Origin: Streptomyces xanthophaeus
GTDB lineage: Bacteria > Actinomycetota > Actinomycetes > Streptomycetales > Streptomycetaceae
Length of the DNA: 64,000 bases
Assembly (NCBI RefSeq): GCF_000725805.1
Contig: NZ_KL647133.1
Span: 186,001-250,000 of the forward strand
Direction: 5' to 3'
Part shown: positions 1-8,890 of the stretch, piece after piece
How positions within the stretch are numbered: position 1 is the stretch's first letter
Layout: every line of letters starts with the position of its first letter
The notes under the pieces: generated by a model
Told to the model about the DNA's origin: nothing
The model's database searches: none
The model's input: only the letters and a program-made list of their open reading frames with translations
Made by a program: the position numbers and the translations under genes

Positions 1-263
1 CCGCCCATGTGCCGGCCGTACGCGAGGTCCGCGGCCGAGGCCTGATGGCCGGACTGGAGCTGACCCGCCCCGGCACCGACCGGGCCGACCCGGACGCGGC
101 CGCCGCCGTCCTGGAGGCCGCCCGCGCCGGCGGGCTGCTGCTCGGCAAGGGCGGCGGGTACAACACCAGCGTGCTGCGCATCGCGCCGCCGCTCTCCCTC
201 ACCGTCGCCGAGGCGGAAGAAGGCGCCGAGATCCTCGAACAGGCGCTCCGCAGCATCCCGTAG
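1..263 (+). CDS. Class III aminotransferase, C-terminal fragment (cut by window edge)
   Basis: Only the last 85 or so residues are inside the window; the reading frame is open back to base 3. The stretch with RGRGLMAGLEL and the later GGGYNTSVLRIAPPLSLT is the typical C-terminal domain of fold-type I class III (omega-amino acid) transaminases; the catalytic lysine lies outside the window. It ends 10 bp before a dihydropyrimidinase gene on the same strand. In that setting it most likely deaminates beta-alanine or a related omega-amino acid released by pyrimidine breakdown. The substrate is inferred from context only. Confidence 0.8.
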   Translation, partial: AHVPAVREVRGRGLMAGLELTRPGTDRADPDAAAAVLEAARAGGLLLGKGGGYNTSVLRIAPPLSLTVAEAEEGAEILEQALRSIP

Positions 264-273
264 GGGGATTCCC

Positions 274-1674
274 ATGAGCATCCGCACCCTGATCCGCGGC
301 GGTCTGGTCGTCACCGCCGCCGACGAACTGCACGCCGACGTCCTGATCGAGGACGGCCGGGTGGCCGCCCTGGCCGCCCACGGCTCCGCGGCCGCCGAGG
401 TCTGGACGGCCGACCGTACGATCGACGCGAGCGGGAAGTACGTGATCCCCGGCGGCGTCGATGCGCACACGCACATGGAACTCCCCTTCGGCGGCACCGC
501 GGCCTCGGACACCTTCGAGACCGGCACCCGCGCCGCCGCCTGGGGCGGCACCACCACCATCGTCGACTTCGCGGTGCAGAGCGTGGGCCACGCCCTGCGG
601 GAGGGGCTCGACACCTGGTACGACAAGGCCGACGGCAACTGCGCGATCGACTACGCCTTCCACATGATCCTCTCGGACGTCAACGAAGGCACCCTGAAGG
701 AGATGGACCTCCTCGTCGGGGAAGGCGTCACCTCCTTCAAGCTGTTCATGGCCTACCCGGGTGTCTTCTACAGCGACGACGGGCAGATCCTGCGCGCCAT
801 GCAGCGGGCCTCCGGCAACGGCGGGCTGATCATGATGCACGCCGAGAACGGCATCGCGATCGACGTGCTCGTCGAACAGGCCCTGGCGCGCGGGGAGACC
901 GACCCCCGCCACCACGGCGAGGTCCGCAAGGTGCTCCTCGAAGCCGAGGCCACCCACCGGGCCATCCAGCTCGCGCGGGTGGCCGGCTCCCCGCTGTACG
1001 TGGTCCACGTCTCCGCGGAGGAGGCCGTCGCCGAGCTGGCGGCCGCCCGTGACAAGGGCCTGCCGGTCTTCGGCGAGACCTGTCCGCAGTACCTGTTCCT
1101 GTCCACCGACAATCTCGCGGAGCCCGACTTCCAGGGCGCCAAGTACGTCTGCTCCACACCCCTGCGGCCCCGCGAGCACCAGGCGGCGCTGTGGCGGGGG
1201 CTGCGGACGAACGACCTCCAGGTGGTCTCCACCGACCACTGCCCCTTCTGCTTCCGGGGCCAGAAGGAGCTCGGCCGCGGGGACTTCTCCAAGATCCCCA
1301 ACGGCCTGCCGGGCGTGGAGAACCGGATGGACCTCCTTCACCAGGCCGTCCTGGACGGCCACATCAGCCGCCGCCGCTGGATCGAGATCGCCTGCGCGAG
1401 CCCGGCCCGGATGTTCGGCCTCTACCCCCAGAAGGGCACCATCGCGCCGGGTTCCGACGCCGACATCGTCCTCTACGATCCGCACGCCGAGCAGGTCATC
1501 TCCGCCGAGACGCACCACATGAACGTGGACTACTCGGCGTACGAGGGCAAGCGGATCACCGGACGCGTCGACACCGTGCTCTCGCGCGGCGAACTCGTCA
1601 TCGACCGGCGCGAGTTCACCGGGCGGGCCGGCCACGGGGTCTACATCCCCCGCTCCACCTGCCAGTACCTGTAA
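274..1674 (+). CDS. hydA: Dihydropyrimidinase / D-hydantoinase
   Basis: A 466-residue cyclic amidohydrolase of the usual hydantoinase length. It opens the ring of dihydrouracil or dihydrothymine (or 5-substituted hydantoins) in reductive pyrimidine catabolism, in the cytosol. Visible metal-site residues: DAHTH (His65, His67), a lysine in TSFKLFMAYPG (Lys156, the carbamylated bridging ligand), His189 in MMHAENG, His245 in VVHVSAEE, and Asp321 in STDHCPF. The STDHCPF variant is typical of dihydropyrimidinases. The ATG start follows a GGGGG-rich Shine-Dalgarno about 6 bp upstream. It sits between an omega-aminotransferase and a TIGR03842 oxidoreductase, a grouping I know from other Streptomyces. 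Confidence 0.93.
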   Translation: MSIRTLIRGGLVVTAADELHADVLIEDGRVAALAAHGSAAAEVWTADRTIDASGKYVIPGGVDAHTHMELPFGGTAASDTFETGTRAAAWGGTTTIVDFAVQSVGHALREGLDTWYDKADGNCAIDYAFHMILSDVNEGTLKEMDLLVGEGVTSFKLFMAYPGVFYSDDGQILRAMQRASGNGGLIMMHAENGIAIDVLVEQALARGETDPRHHGEVRKVLLEAEATHRAIQLARVAGSPLYVVHVSAEEAVAELAAARDKGLPVFGETCPQYLFLSTDNLAEPDFQGAKYVCSTPLRPREHQAALWRGLRTNDLQVVSTDHCPFCFRGQKELGRGDFSKIPNGLPGVENRMDLLHQAVLDGHISRRRWIEIACASPARMFGLYPQKGTIAPGSDADIVLYDPHAEQVISAETHHMNVDYSAYEGKRITGRVDTVLSRGELVIDRREFTGRAGHGVYIPRSTCQYL

Positions 1675-1696
1675 GCGCACGTAAGGAGCCGCCCGT

Positions 1697-2695
1697 ATGG
1701 ACTTCGGCCTCGTCCTGCAGACCGACCCGCCCGCCTCGCAGGTCATCAGCCTCATGCGCCGCGCCGAGCGCAACGGTTTCCGCTACGGCTGGACCTTCGA
1801 CTCCGCCGTGCTGTGGCAGGAGCCGTTCGTCATCTACAGCCAGATCCTGGAGCACACCCGCAAGCTCCACATCGGCCCGATGGTCACCAATCCGGGCACC
1901 CGCACCTGGGAGGTGACCGCCTCCACCTTCGCCACCCTCAACGACATGTTCGGCAACCGCACGGTGTGCGGGATCGGGCGCGGGGACTCGGCGATGCGCG
2001 TCGCCGGGCGCGCGCCCAACACCCTGGCCCGCCTGGGCGAGGCCATCGACGTCATCCGGGACCTCGCCGAGGGCCGCGAGGCCCTCGTCGACGGCAAGCC
2101 GCTGCGGATCCCCTGGATCAGGGACGGGAAGCTCCCGGTGTGGATGGCGGCGTACGGGCCCAAGGCCCTGGCCCTCGCCGGACAGAAGGCGGACGGGTTC
2201 ATCCTCCAGCTCGCCGACCCCTACCTCACCGAATGGATGATCAAGTCCGTCCGGGAGGCCGCCGAGGCGGCGGGCCGGGACCCGGACTCGATCACCATCT
2301 GCGTGGCGGCCCCCGCGTACGTGGGCGAGGACCTCGCCCACGCCCGCGACCAGTGCCGCTGGTTCGGCGGCATGGTCGGCAACCACGTGGCCGACCTCGT
2401 CACCCGCTACGGCGAGCACTCCTCGATGGTCCCGGACGAGCTCACCGAGTACGTCAAGGCCCGCCAGGGCTACGACTACAGCCACCACGGCCGCGCGGGG
2501 AACCCGTCCGCCGACTTCGTCCCCGACGAGATCGTCGACCGCTTCTGCCTGCTGGGCCCGGTGGAGGCCCACATCGAGAAGCTGCGGATCCTGCGCGACC
2601 TGGGCGTCGACCAGTTCGCCGTCTACGACATGCACGACGCGAAGGAGGCCACGATCGACGCCTACGGGCAGTACGTGATCCCGGCGTTGACCTGA
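1697..2695 (+). CDS. LLM-class F420/flavin-dependent oxidoreductase (TIGR03842-like)
   Basis: A 332-residue luciferase-like TIM-barrel protein. The opening MDFGLVLQTDPPASQVI and the regions PMVTNPGTRTWEVTAS and GIGRGDSAMRVAGRAP are characteristic of the subfamily found beside hydantoinase genes. Members use F420 or FMN to oxidise or reduce a small substrate; the physiological substrate is unknown to me, though the neighbours suggest a pyrimidine or hydantoin derivative. It starts with ATG after AAGGAG, 22 bp behind hydA, so it is very probably cotranscribed. The stop codon lies inside a pentanucleotide tandem repeat. Confidence 0.88.
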   Translation: MDFGLVLQTDPPASQVISLMRRAERNGFRYGWTFDSAVLWQEPFVIYSQILEHTRKLHIGPMVTNPGTRTWEVTASTFATLNDMFGNRTVCGIGRGDSAMRVAGRAPNTLARLGEAIDVIRDLAEGREALVDGKPLRIPWIRDGKLPVWMAAYGPKALALAGQKADGFILQLADPYLTEWMIKSVREAAEAAGRDPDSITICVAAPAYVGEDLAHARDQCRWFGGMVGNHVADLVTRYGEHSSMVPDELTEYVKARQGYDYSHHGRAGNPSADFVPDEIVDRFCLLGPVEAHIEKLRILRDLGVDQFAVYDMHDAKEATIDAYGQYVIPALT

Positions 2696-2719
2696 CCTGA
2701 CCTGACCTGACCTGACCTG
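2688..2719. repeat. Pentanucleotide tandem repeat (TGACC)n
   Basis: About five to six uninterrupted copies of TGACC/CCTGA. The first copy contains the TGA stop of the preceding oxidoreductase gene. Because the unit is five bases long, it offers a TGA in every forward frame within 15 bp. Confidence 0.9.
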
Positions 2720-2747
2720 CGTCGGCGGGGTACGCACGGACGGGTGA

Positions 2748-2784
2748 CATCGGGCGGGACCGCCCCGAGCGGCCCCGCCCGATG
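2748..2784. terminator. Bidirectional hairpin terminator
   Basis: A 16-bp inverted repeat (2748-2763 and 2769-2784, arms beginning CATCGGGCGG and ending CCGCCCGATG) with one mismatch and a 5-nt loop. It lies between two convergent genes (stops at 2695 and 2800), as expected for a shared intrinsic terminator. There is no U-tract, which is normal in Streptomyces. Confidence 0.75.
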
Positions 2785-2799
2785 CCCGCCGGTGGGCGA

Positions 2800-3675
2800 T
2801 CAGCCCTGGTTCGGCGGCAGCGCGATGTCGGTGACCTGCGTGCGGCCGGGGAAGGCACCGCGGCTGGTCGCCCTGCCGTTCAGGACGTCGATCTCGTACA
2901 GGGCGTAGGAGCCGCCCGTGCTGATCGTGGCGAAGCCCCGGTTCGTCCCGGTCCTGGGCGAGGAGTAGATGTCGAAGCCGGCGTCCGGTACCGCGTTGAT
3001 GCCGAGACTGCCGGTGGGGGCGAGGGTGCCGGCGTTCGCGGGGGACTGCAGCGAGATCCGGTCGGCCAGGGTGTCCAGGTCGAACAGGGTCGTGGCCGTT
3101 GCCGCGTTCAGGTCGTTGTTCGTGTAGGCGGCGCCCGTGACGCCCGAGGCGGTGGCGGGCGGGGTGCCGGGGTTGGTGAGCGGGCCGTCGACGGCGGTGC
3201 CGGGGGCCGCTGCCGCGTCGTCGATGTTGTGGCGCAGGTTCTGGCCCGTGTCGGAGATGACGCGCAGCCGGTTCGCGGCCGGGTTGAAGTCGACCCCGAA
3301 GAACGTCCCGGAGAGTGCGACGGTCAGCTGGGAGACCTTCGTCGCCCGCGCGTTGCCGGTGTCCAGGGTGTAGACGCCGCCCCGGTCACCGACGCCGTAC
3401 AGCCTCTCGTTCTGGACGCGGAAGTCGATGCCGACCAGCTTGGCGTCGCCCGTCAGGCCCGACACCCTCCGGGCCGGGACGCTCTTGGACGGCTTGTCGA
3501 CATCGAACTCCACCAGCCGCTGGTCGGCGGTGAGACCGATCGCGGCGAGGCCCTTGTGCTCCATGGCGGGCAGGGTCACCGGGGGAGTGCCGTTGTCGGA
3601 GGCGGCGAGAGCGGGGGCCGCGCAGGCCATCGCCAGGACGGCGGACAGGGCGAGAACGGTGCTGCGAGTGCGCAT
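2800..3675 (-). CDS. Secreted DUF4394 domain protein
   Basis: A 291-residue protein when started at the ATG at 3675. That start gives a clear signal peptide (MRTRSTVLALSAVLAMACA, cleavage near APALA-AS) and has an AAAGG Shine-Dalgarno; the open frame continues upstream but carries no signal. The mature part has the DUF4394 pattern: GLTADQRLVEFDVDKP, GIDFRVQNERLYGVGDRGGVYTL, GVDFNPAANRLRVISD, and a late IDVLNGRA. The sequence suggests a beta-propeller-like extracellular fold. The function of DUF4394 is not known. It stands alone, convergent with the pyrimidine operon. Confidence 0.85.
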   Translation of the reverse strand: MRTRSTVLALSAVLAMACAAPALAASDNGTPPVTLPAMEHKGLAAIGLTADQRLVEFDVDKPSKSVPARRVSGLTGDAKLVGIDFRVQNERLYGVGDRGGVYTLDTGNARATKVSQLTVALSGTFFGVDFNPAANRLRVISDTGQNLRHNIDDAAAAPGTAVDGPLTNPGTPPATASGVTGAAYTNNDLNAATATTLFDLDTLADRISLQSPANAGTLAPTGSLGINAVPDAGFDIYSSPRTGTNRGFATISTGGSYALYEIDVLNGRATSRGAFPGRTQVTDIALPPNQG

Positions 3676-4060
3676 GTTCACCTTTCGGGAAGTCGTGGTC
3701 TCGTGCGCCGCCCAGGTGAGGGCGGAGCGCACGCCTGCTTCGGAGCCGAGGCGCTCCCGGACGTGCGTGAACTCCACGGACCACTCCAACGGAGCACTCC
3801 GTCCGCCACCGCCGTGGTCTGTGGCCGAAAAGGGCCAAGGCGCTCAAACGTTTCAACTGTCCATCAGAGGTCTGAATCGGGACAACATGGTGCGAATTCC
3901 AGTCGCGCACAGCGGATTTGATTGCAGGGGCCACCGATCGCGGGCGAGTCTCGGTGTGCAACCGCGAAGGTCGATGGCCGGACCGTCGCGGTGTGGGTTG
4001 CCGACGTGCCCGTGGGTGCGGCGCGCCCTGTTTCCGCTCGATTCCCGTGAAGGAGAGATC
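3676..4060. other. Divergent intergenic region
   Basis: A 385-bp gap between two divergently transcribed secreted-protein genes. It is slightly less GC-rich than its surroundings and must hold both promoters. I see no convincing gene, RNA or strong palindrome in it. Confidence 0.6.
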
Positions 4061-4411
4061 GTGCTCATGACGCCGAAGAGGTTGATTCGATCGGCTGCCG
4101 TGGTGTTCGCCGCGGCAGCATCACTGACCCTGACCGTCCCCGGCAACGCGTTCGCCATCGATCACGTCGAGTGCCGTGGCGGTGAGAACTTCCTGAAGAT
4201 CTGGTCCCACGACGGAGGCCGGCAGAGCGTGGACTGCTACGCGAACAAGGGGCGGACCGGGTTCGGGGGCTGGTGGGTCGACAAGATTTCCACCGGCAAC
4301 AACGACCTGATCTACTACGACGCCAACGGCGACTCCGTGCGGGTCAACCGCTGGACGGAGATCACGTTCCCGAACCGTCCGCCCAAGGTCGACTCCATCG
4401 AGATCCTGTGA
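4061..4411 (+). CDS. Secreted beta/gamma-crystallin, Streptomyces killer-toxin-like protein
   Basis: A small exported protein of about 116 residues. AAGGAG sits 5 nt before the GTG at 4061 and 11 nt before an in-frame ATG at 4067, so I prefer the GTG. The signal peptide runs to FAIA-type cleavage (PGNAFA then IDHVEC). The mature domain of about 86 residues carries two cysteines (VECRGG and VDCYAN) and the crystallin-like WVDKISTGNN and NRWTEITFPN stretches, closely resembling the Streptomyces killer toxin-like protein (SKLP), a small beta/gamma-crystallin with anti-yeast activity. Toxicity of this copy is inferred. A good hairpin follows the stop. Confidence 0.75.
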   Translation: MLMTPKRLIRSAAVVFAAAASLTLTVPGNAFAIDHVECRGGENFLKIWSHDGGRQSVDCYANKGRTGFGGWWVDKISTGNNDLIYYDANGDSVRVNRWTEITFPNRPPKVDSIEIL

Positions 4412-4426
4412 CGCCCTGAAGCTCCC

Positions 4427-4468
4427 CCCCCCGCAGGCGCCGCGACCTGACGCGGCCCCTGCGGGGGG
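4427..4468 (+). terminator. Hairpin terminator after crystallin gene
   Basis: A 17-bp inverted repeat (4427-4443 and 4452-4468, arms CCCCCCGCAGG... and ...CTGCGGGGGG) with one mismatch and an 8-nt loop, followed by ATTCGT. It begins 15 bp after the TGA. Confidence 0.8.
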
Positions 4469-4527
4469 ATTCGTGCCTCCAGGTGGTTGGAGGTGCCGGG
4501 TGGCGCCGGCCGCGGTACGGGTAGTGC

Positions 4528-5097
4528 ATGACACAGAAGAAGGACAGGGCTGACGAGGGGACCCGCGAGCGGGCGAAGCCGCACGGATCGGCCTACGCCG
4601 CGCTCGTCGGAGCGGGCATCGGCGCCCTGGCCGGTCTCACGGGAAGCACGCTCGCCTACTTCGAGGCCAAGGACTCCCACCACGCGGAAGCCGCCGCACG
4701 GCGGGCGGACGTCCGGCGGGCCGCCTACGTCGAGCTCGCGGCGAGCACGAACAAGTACGTGCAGCAAGCCGCCCAGCTGCTGTCCGTGAGCCTCGACCCC
4801 GGCAAGACCGCTCAGGAGAGGCGGCGTCAGTTCGAGGACAGGTTCGCCCCGGCCAACACGGACCTGGCGCGGTCCGTCACGACGGTGCGCCTGGTGACCA
4901 CGCCGGAGGGCCGGCACGACCTGGAGGCGATCGACGCCCGCTCCACCGAGGTGGGCAAGCTGGCCACGGACTGGATCGACCGGGGCCCCGCGGGCGTCGA
5001 CGTGAACAAGCGGGGCGAGGAATTCGCCGAGGCGGTGCGGCAGCAGCTGGCCGCGCTGCAGACGTTCATGGACCGGGCCGCCGACGAAGCGCTGTGA
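4528..5097 (+). CDS. Hypothetical membrane-anchored protein
   Basis: A 189-residue protein I do not recognise. Residues 1-20 are charged, about 22-44 form one hydrophobic segment (AALVGAGIGALAGLTGSTLAYF), and the rest is a long, alanine-rich, highly charged helical region (AEAAARRADVRRAAYVELAAS, EEFAEAVRQQLAALQTFMDRA). The layout suggests an inner-membrane anchor with a cytoplasmic or external helical domain. ATG is at 4528 with TAGTGC just upstream, so the transcript may be nearly leaderless. It appears monocistronic. Confidence 0.7.
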   Translation: MTQKKDRADEGTRERAKPHGSAYAALVGAGIGALAGLTGSTLAYFEAKDSHHAEAAARRADVRRAAYVELAASTNKYVQQAAQLLSVSLDPGKTAQERRRQFEDRFAPANTDLARSVTTVRLVTTPEGRHDLEAIDARSTEVGKLATDWIDRGPAGVDVNKRGEEFAEAVRQQLAALQTFMDRAADEAL

Positions 5098-5233
5098 GGG
5101 CCGGACGGCCGCGGCGCAGGGCCCTCGCGGCGGGATGCCGCCGATGGCGGGTTCACCGGGTGTCCACCCGTTGTCCGGCCGTCCGTCCCGTCCGGCGGTG
5201 GGGTTTGTCGGCGGGGCGTGCTTTGCTGGGGGC

Positions 5234-6058
5234 ATGATCGATGAGTTCCTGGCCCGTGGCCTGTCCGATGTGGAAGAGGCCGTCCGCAAGGCGGCGGCGG
5301 TCGAGATCATGCCGAGGTTCCGGCAGCTCGCCGACCACGAGGTGGACCAGAAGAGCGGACCGCACGACCTGGTGACCGTCGCGGACCGCAAGGCGGAGGA
5401 GCACCTCACGGCCTCCCTGACCCGGCTGCTGCCCGGCTCGGCCGTGGTCGGGGAGGAAGCCGTCCACGCCGACCCGACCGTGTACGGGGCGCTGCGCGCG
5501 GACGCCCCGGTGTGGATCGTGGACCCGGTGGACGGCACCCGGCAGTTCGTCGCGGGCAACCCCGCCTTCTGCACCCTGGTGGCCCTGGCCCACCGCGGGG
5601 AGATCCTCGCCTCCTGGACCTTCGCCCCGGCCCTGGAGGAGCTGGCGACCGCCGTGCGCGGGCAGGGCGCCTACGTCGACGGCGTGCGCATCCACAGCGG
5701 TTCGCCCGAGCCGGGCGCCGAGCTGAGGATCGCCATGGCCCACCCGCTGTACACCTCCGAGGCCGACAAGCGGACCCTCACGCGCCTGGACGTCCCCGGG
5801 GTGGCGGCCCGGCCCTGCGGTTCGGCGGGCCTGGAGTACCTGAAGGTGGCCCGCGGGGAGATGGACGGCCTGGCCTTCACCTGGCCCTCGGCCTGGGACC
5901 ACGCGGCCGGGCTGCTGCTGGTCGCGGAGGCGGGCGGAGCCCAGAGCACGGTCGACGGCGTCCCCTTCCGGGTGGACCGGGACAACGCGCTGCCCTTCGC
6001 GGTAGGCCGCGACGAGACCACGGCCGTACGGATCCGCGAGTTGCTGCGGGGAGAGTGA
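5234..6058 (+). CDS. Inositol monophosphatase family phosphatase (histidinol-phosphatase-like)
   Basis: A 274-residue Mg-dependent phosphatase. The metal-binding motifs are VGEEAV (Glu74/75), [12 protein letters not shown] (Asp97, Asp100, Gly101, Thr102) and a C-terminal [15 protein letters not shown]. It hydrolyses a sugar- or amino-alcohol phosphate; actinobacterial relatives include HisN (histidinol-phosphatase) and inositol-1-phosphatase, and the sequence alone does not decide which. I start it at the ATG at 5234, because the open frame upstream encodes a proline/glycine-rich non-conserved extension. A weak GC hairpin follows at 6063-6081. Confidence 0.85.
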   Translation: MIDEFLARGLSDVEEAVRKAAAVEIMPRFRQLADHEVDQKSGPHDLVTVADRKAEEHLTASLTRLLPGSAVVGEEAVHADPTVYGALRADAPVWIVDPVDGTRQFVAGNPAFCTLVALAHRGEILASWTFAPALEELATAVRGQGAYVDGVRIHSGSPEPGAELRIAMAHPLYTSEADKRTLTRLDVPGVAARPCGSAGLEYLKVARGEMDGLAFTWPSAWDHAAGLLLVAEAGGAQSTVDGVPFRVDRDNALPFAVGRDETTAVRIRELLRGE

Positions 6059-6062
6059 GGGG

Positions 6063-6081
6063 CGCCCGGCAGGACCGGGCG
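6063..6081. terminator. Short GC hairpin after phosphatase gene
   Basis: Perfect 7-bp stem CGCCCGG/CCGGGCG with a 5-nt loop, 5 bp after the TGA at 6058. Short and without a U-tract, so only a weak terminator candidate. Confidence 0.4.
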
Positions 6082-6146
6082 ACGAATCCGTCCCTGCGGG
6101 CGGAATATCCTGGGTGCAGTGGCGCCGCCGGACGAAGGAGTCGCAA

Positions 6147-7565
6147 GTGCCGTCGATTCTCGATGCGGTCGTGGTGGGGGCGGGGCCCAATGGGCTGACG
6201 GCCGCCGTCGAACTGGCCCGGCGCGGCTTCTCGGTGGCCGTCTTCGAAGCCGGGGACACGGTCGGCGGTGGTGCCCGGACCGAGGAGCTGACCCTCCCGG
6301 GCTTCCGCCACGACCCCTGTTCGGCGGTGCACCCGCTCGGCGTGGGCTCGCCGGTCTTCGCCACGATGCCGCTGAAGCGGTACGGGCTGGAGTGGCTGGA
6401 CGCCCCGCTGCCGCTGGCCCACCCCTTCGACGACGGCACCGCCGCGGTGCTCTCCCGCTCGGTCGCGGAGACGGCCGCCTCCTTCGGGCCGCGCGACGCG
6501 GGCACCTACCGGCGGCTGGTGGAGCCGTTCCTCGGCCGATGGGACACCCTTGCCCGGGACTTCATGTCCCTGCCCAGTACGGCGCTGCCCCGGGATCCGG
6601 TCACCCTCGCCCGGTTCGGGCTCGCCGGACTGCCGCCGTCCACCTGGCTGCTGCGGCGCTTCCGCGACGACCGGGCCCGCGCCCTCCTCTCCGGACTCGT
6701 GGCGCACGTCAACGCCCCGCTCGGCGGGATCGGCACCGGCGCGGTGGGCCTGGTCTTCCTCCTGGCCGCGCACGCGAACGGCTGGCCGCTGCCGCGCGGG
6801 GGCTCGCAGTCCATCTCGGACGCCCTCACCGCGTACCTGCGCGCGCTCGGCGGGGTCGTCCACACCGGCTTCGAGGTGAAGCGGCTCGACGACCTCCCGC
6901 CCGCGCGGGCCTACGTCTTCGACACCTCGCCGACCGCACTGTCACGGATCGCCCGCCTGGGGCGCGCCTACGACGGCTACCGGTACGGCCCCTCCGTCTT
7001 CAAGATCGACTACGCCCTGGACGGCCCGGTCCCGTGGACCGCCGAGGAGCCGCGCCGCGCGGGCACCGTCCACATCGGGCCGGGCAGCCGCGACATCGAC
7101 GCCGCCCTCCAGCTCGCCTCGGGCGGCCGGGCCCCGCGCAACCCGTTCCTCATCACCGCGCAGCCCAGCCTCGTCGACCCGGGCCGGGCGCCCGCCGGCA
7201 AGCACGTGTTCTGGGCGTACGGGCACGTCCCCGCGGGCTGGGACGGCGACCTCACCGATGCCGTCGAGCGCCAACTGGAGCGGTTCGCCCCGGGCTTCCG
7301 CGACCTGGTCCTGGCCCGCGCCACGGCCGGCCCGCCGCAGTTCGCGGCCCGCAACCCCAACTACGTCGGCGGGGACATCGCCTGCGGAGCCACCTCGGGA
7401 CTCCAGCTGCTGCTGCGCCCCAAGCCCTCGCTCTTCCCGTACGCGACGGCGCACCCGGCCGTCTTCATCTGCTCCTCCGCGACCCCGCCCGGCCCCGGTG
7501 TGCACGGCATGTCCGGGCACAACGCCGCCAAGGCCGTGTGGCGCAGCCTTCGGAAGGACTCCTGA
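6147..7565 (+). CDS. NAD(P)/FAD-dependent oxidoreductase, phytoene-desaturase-like
   Basis: About 472 residues from the GTG at 6147, which has GAAGGAG 7 nt upstream; a longer frame to 6114 lacks this. Residues 7-35 form a dinucleotide-binding fold ([20 protein letters not shown]), followed by [18 protein letters not shown], the substrate-entry signature of the CrtI/amine-oxidase-like flavoprotein family. The C-terminus [19 protein letters not shown] is the second FAD-binding motif. No other carotenoid gene is present, so the substrate is unknown. A TATCCT -10-like box lies at 6106-6111. The stop overlaps the start of the macro-domain gene (TGATG), implying translational coupling. Confidence 0.85.
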   Translation: MPSILDAVVVGAGPNGLTAAVELARRGFSVAVFEAGDTVGGGARTEELTLPGFRHDPCSAVHPLGVGSPVFATMPLKRYGLEWLDAPLPLAHPFDDGTAAVLSRSVAETAASFGPRDAGTYRRLVEPFLGRWDTLARDFMSLPSTALPRDPVTLARFGLAGLPPSTWLLRRFRDDRARALLSGLVAHVNAPLGGIGTGAVGLVFLLAAHANGWPLPRGGSQSISDALTAYLRALGGVVHTGFEVKRLDDLPPARAYVFDTSPTALSRIARLGRAYDGYRYGPSVFKIDYALDGPVPWTAEEPRRAGTVHIGPGSRDIDAALQLASGGRAPRNPFLITAQPSLVDPGRAPAGKHVFWAYGHVPAGWDGDLTDAVERQLERFAPGFRDLVLARATAGPPQFAARNPNYVGGDIACGATSGLQLLLRPKPSLFPYATAHPAVFICSSATPPGPGVHGMSGHNAAKAVWRSLRKDS

Positions 7566-8083
7566 TGGTCCGCATCACCCTCGTCCAGGGCGACATCACC
7601 GCCGAGGAGGCCGACGCCGTGGTCAACGCCGCGAACTCCTCGCTGCTCGGCGGCGGGGGAGTGGACGGCGCCATCCACCGCCGCGGCGGGCCGGAGATCC
7701 TCGCGGCCTGCGAGGACCTGCGACGCTCCCACTACGGCAAGGGCCTGCCGACGGGCCGGGCCGTCGCCACCACGGCCGGCCGGCTCCCCGCGGCCCACGT
7801 GATCCACACCGTCGGCCCGGTCTGGTCGCGGGACGAGGACCGCTCGGAGCTGCTGGCGTCCTGCTACCGCGAGTCCCTGCGGGTCGCCGACGAGCTGGGC
7901 GCCCGTACGGTCGCCTTCCCGGCCATCTCCACGGGCATCTACGGCTGGCCGATGGACGACGGGGCCCAGATCGCCGTGGAGAGCGTGCGGGCGGCCGACA
8001 CCTTGGTGGAGGAGGTCCGCTTCGTCCTCTTCGACCGGGCGGCGTACGAGGTGTTCGAGGCGGCCGTCACCGCGGGCCGCTGA
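7565..8083 (+). CDS. Macro domain protein (O-acetyl-ADP-ribose deacetylase type)
   Basis: A 172-residue single macro domain. GDITAEEADAVVNAANSSLLGGGGVDGAIHRRGG matches the MacroD/YmdB signature: the Asn-Ala-Ala-Asn and the glycine-rich loop hold ADP-ribose, and FPAISTGIYGWP is the distal phosphate loop. The family removes acetyl from O-acetyl-ADP-ribose or mono-ADP-ribose from proteins. The ATG starts within the stop of the FAD oxidoreductase, so the two are translated together. Convergent with a flavin-reductase gene 36 bp away. Confidence 0.9.
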   Translation: MVRITLVQGDITAEEADAVVNAANSSLLGGGGVDGAIHRRGGPEILAACEDLRRSHYGKGLPTGRAVATTAGRLPAAHVIHTVGPVWSRDEDRSELLASCYRESLRVADELGARTVAFPAISTGIYGWPMDDGAQIAVESVRAADTLVEEVRFVLFDRAAYEVFEAAVTAGR

Positions 8084-8119
8084 GCCGCCGCCCCCGCGGG
8101 GCATGCCTCGGATCCCTGC

Positions 8120-8758
8120 TCAGACGGCCGTCGGCCGGCTGCGGTGCGGCATGTTCCAGCCCTCGGCGAGCCTCGACGGGTGGATGTTGTGCCCACCGCC
8201 GAAGAACTCGCAGAACTTCATGATCAGCGGGTCCCAGCCGAGCGGGTCCACGTGGTGCGTCCCGGGAATGACCAGGTCCTCCTCGACATGGGCACGCAGG
8301 ACCTCGACCTCGAAGGCGGTGGCGTCCGGCTCGGACCCGCCGAAGGGGTGCGCCGAGACGACCCGGCACTCCAGCTGGACCGGACATTGCGCGACCCTGG
8401 GGGCCCGGACCAGATCCGATGCCTGCTCGGTCAGCCGCGCGGCCGAGAACTTGTCCGGCTCGTACCGGTAGCCCTGCTTCACCTTGTAGTCCGGCACGGC
8501 ACGTCTTCCGGTGGTGAGCGCCATCCGGTCGACCGCATCGACCAGCGCCGACGAGGGCAGGTTGAGCACGCACTCGCCCTCCCGCAGCAGGTTCGCGGTG
8601 GTCTGGGCGTTGTTGCCGAGACCGAGCATGCAGGACCTGCCCAGCCACCACGCCGAGGACATCGGTGCGAGGTTCGCCGTGCCGTCCTCGTTGAGCGAGC
8701 TGATCAGCACCACCGGCGTGCCGAAGTACAGGACCTTGAGACCGGGGACGACATGCAT
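8120..8758 (-). CDS. Flavin reductase family (FMN-binding) protein
   Basis: About 212 residues from the ATG at 8758 (MHVVPGLKVLYFGTPVVLI), preceded by AAAGG 7 nt upstream; an alternative ATG at 8776 would add six residues and lacks a visible Shine-Dalgarno. The segments PVVLISSLNEDGTANLAPMSSAWWLG and GRSCMLGLGNNAQTTANL are typical of the split-barrel FMN-binding fold. Members reduce free flavin or act on xenobiotics, often with a partner oxygenase; no partner is obvious here. Confidence 0.8.
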   Translation of the reverse strand: MHVVPGLKVLYFGTPVVLISSLNEDGTANLAPMSSAWWLGRSCMLGLGNNAQTTANLLREGECVLNLPSSALVDAVDRMALTTGRRAVPDYKVKQGYRYEPDKFSAARLTEQASDLVRAPRVAQCPVQLECRVVSAHPFGGSEPDATAFEVEVLRAHVEEDLVIPGTHHVDPLGWDPLIMKFCEFFGGGHNIHPSRLAEGWNMPHRSRPTAV

Positions 8759-8790
8759 GCGCGGGCCTTTCGCCAAGTGCCGGACGGAAG

Positions 8791-8814
8791 GGCCCGCGCT
8801 CGGGAACGCGGGCC
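8791..8814 (-). terminator. GC hairpin, probable terminator
   Basis: Perfect 8-bp stem GGCCCGCG/CGCGGGCC with an 8-nt loop. On the minus strand it follows the split membrane-protein gene by about 100 bp and precedes the flavin-reductase start by 33 bp. It could also act in the leader of the latter. The sequence GCGGGCCTT(T)CGCC occurs both here and at the reductase Shine-Dalgarno. Confidence 0.45.
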
Positions 8815-8890
8815 TTCGCCGACCCTCTCGTGAGCGGGCCCACCGGTGCTGGCGGGAATGCGACGTCGCGTTCCGGGCCGGGGAGCGATC

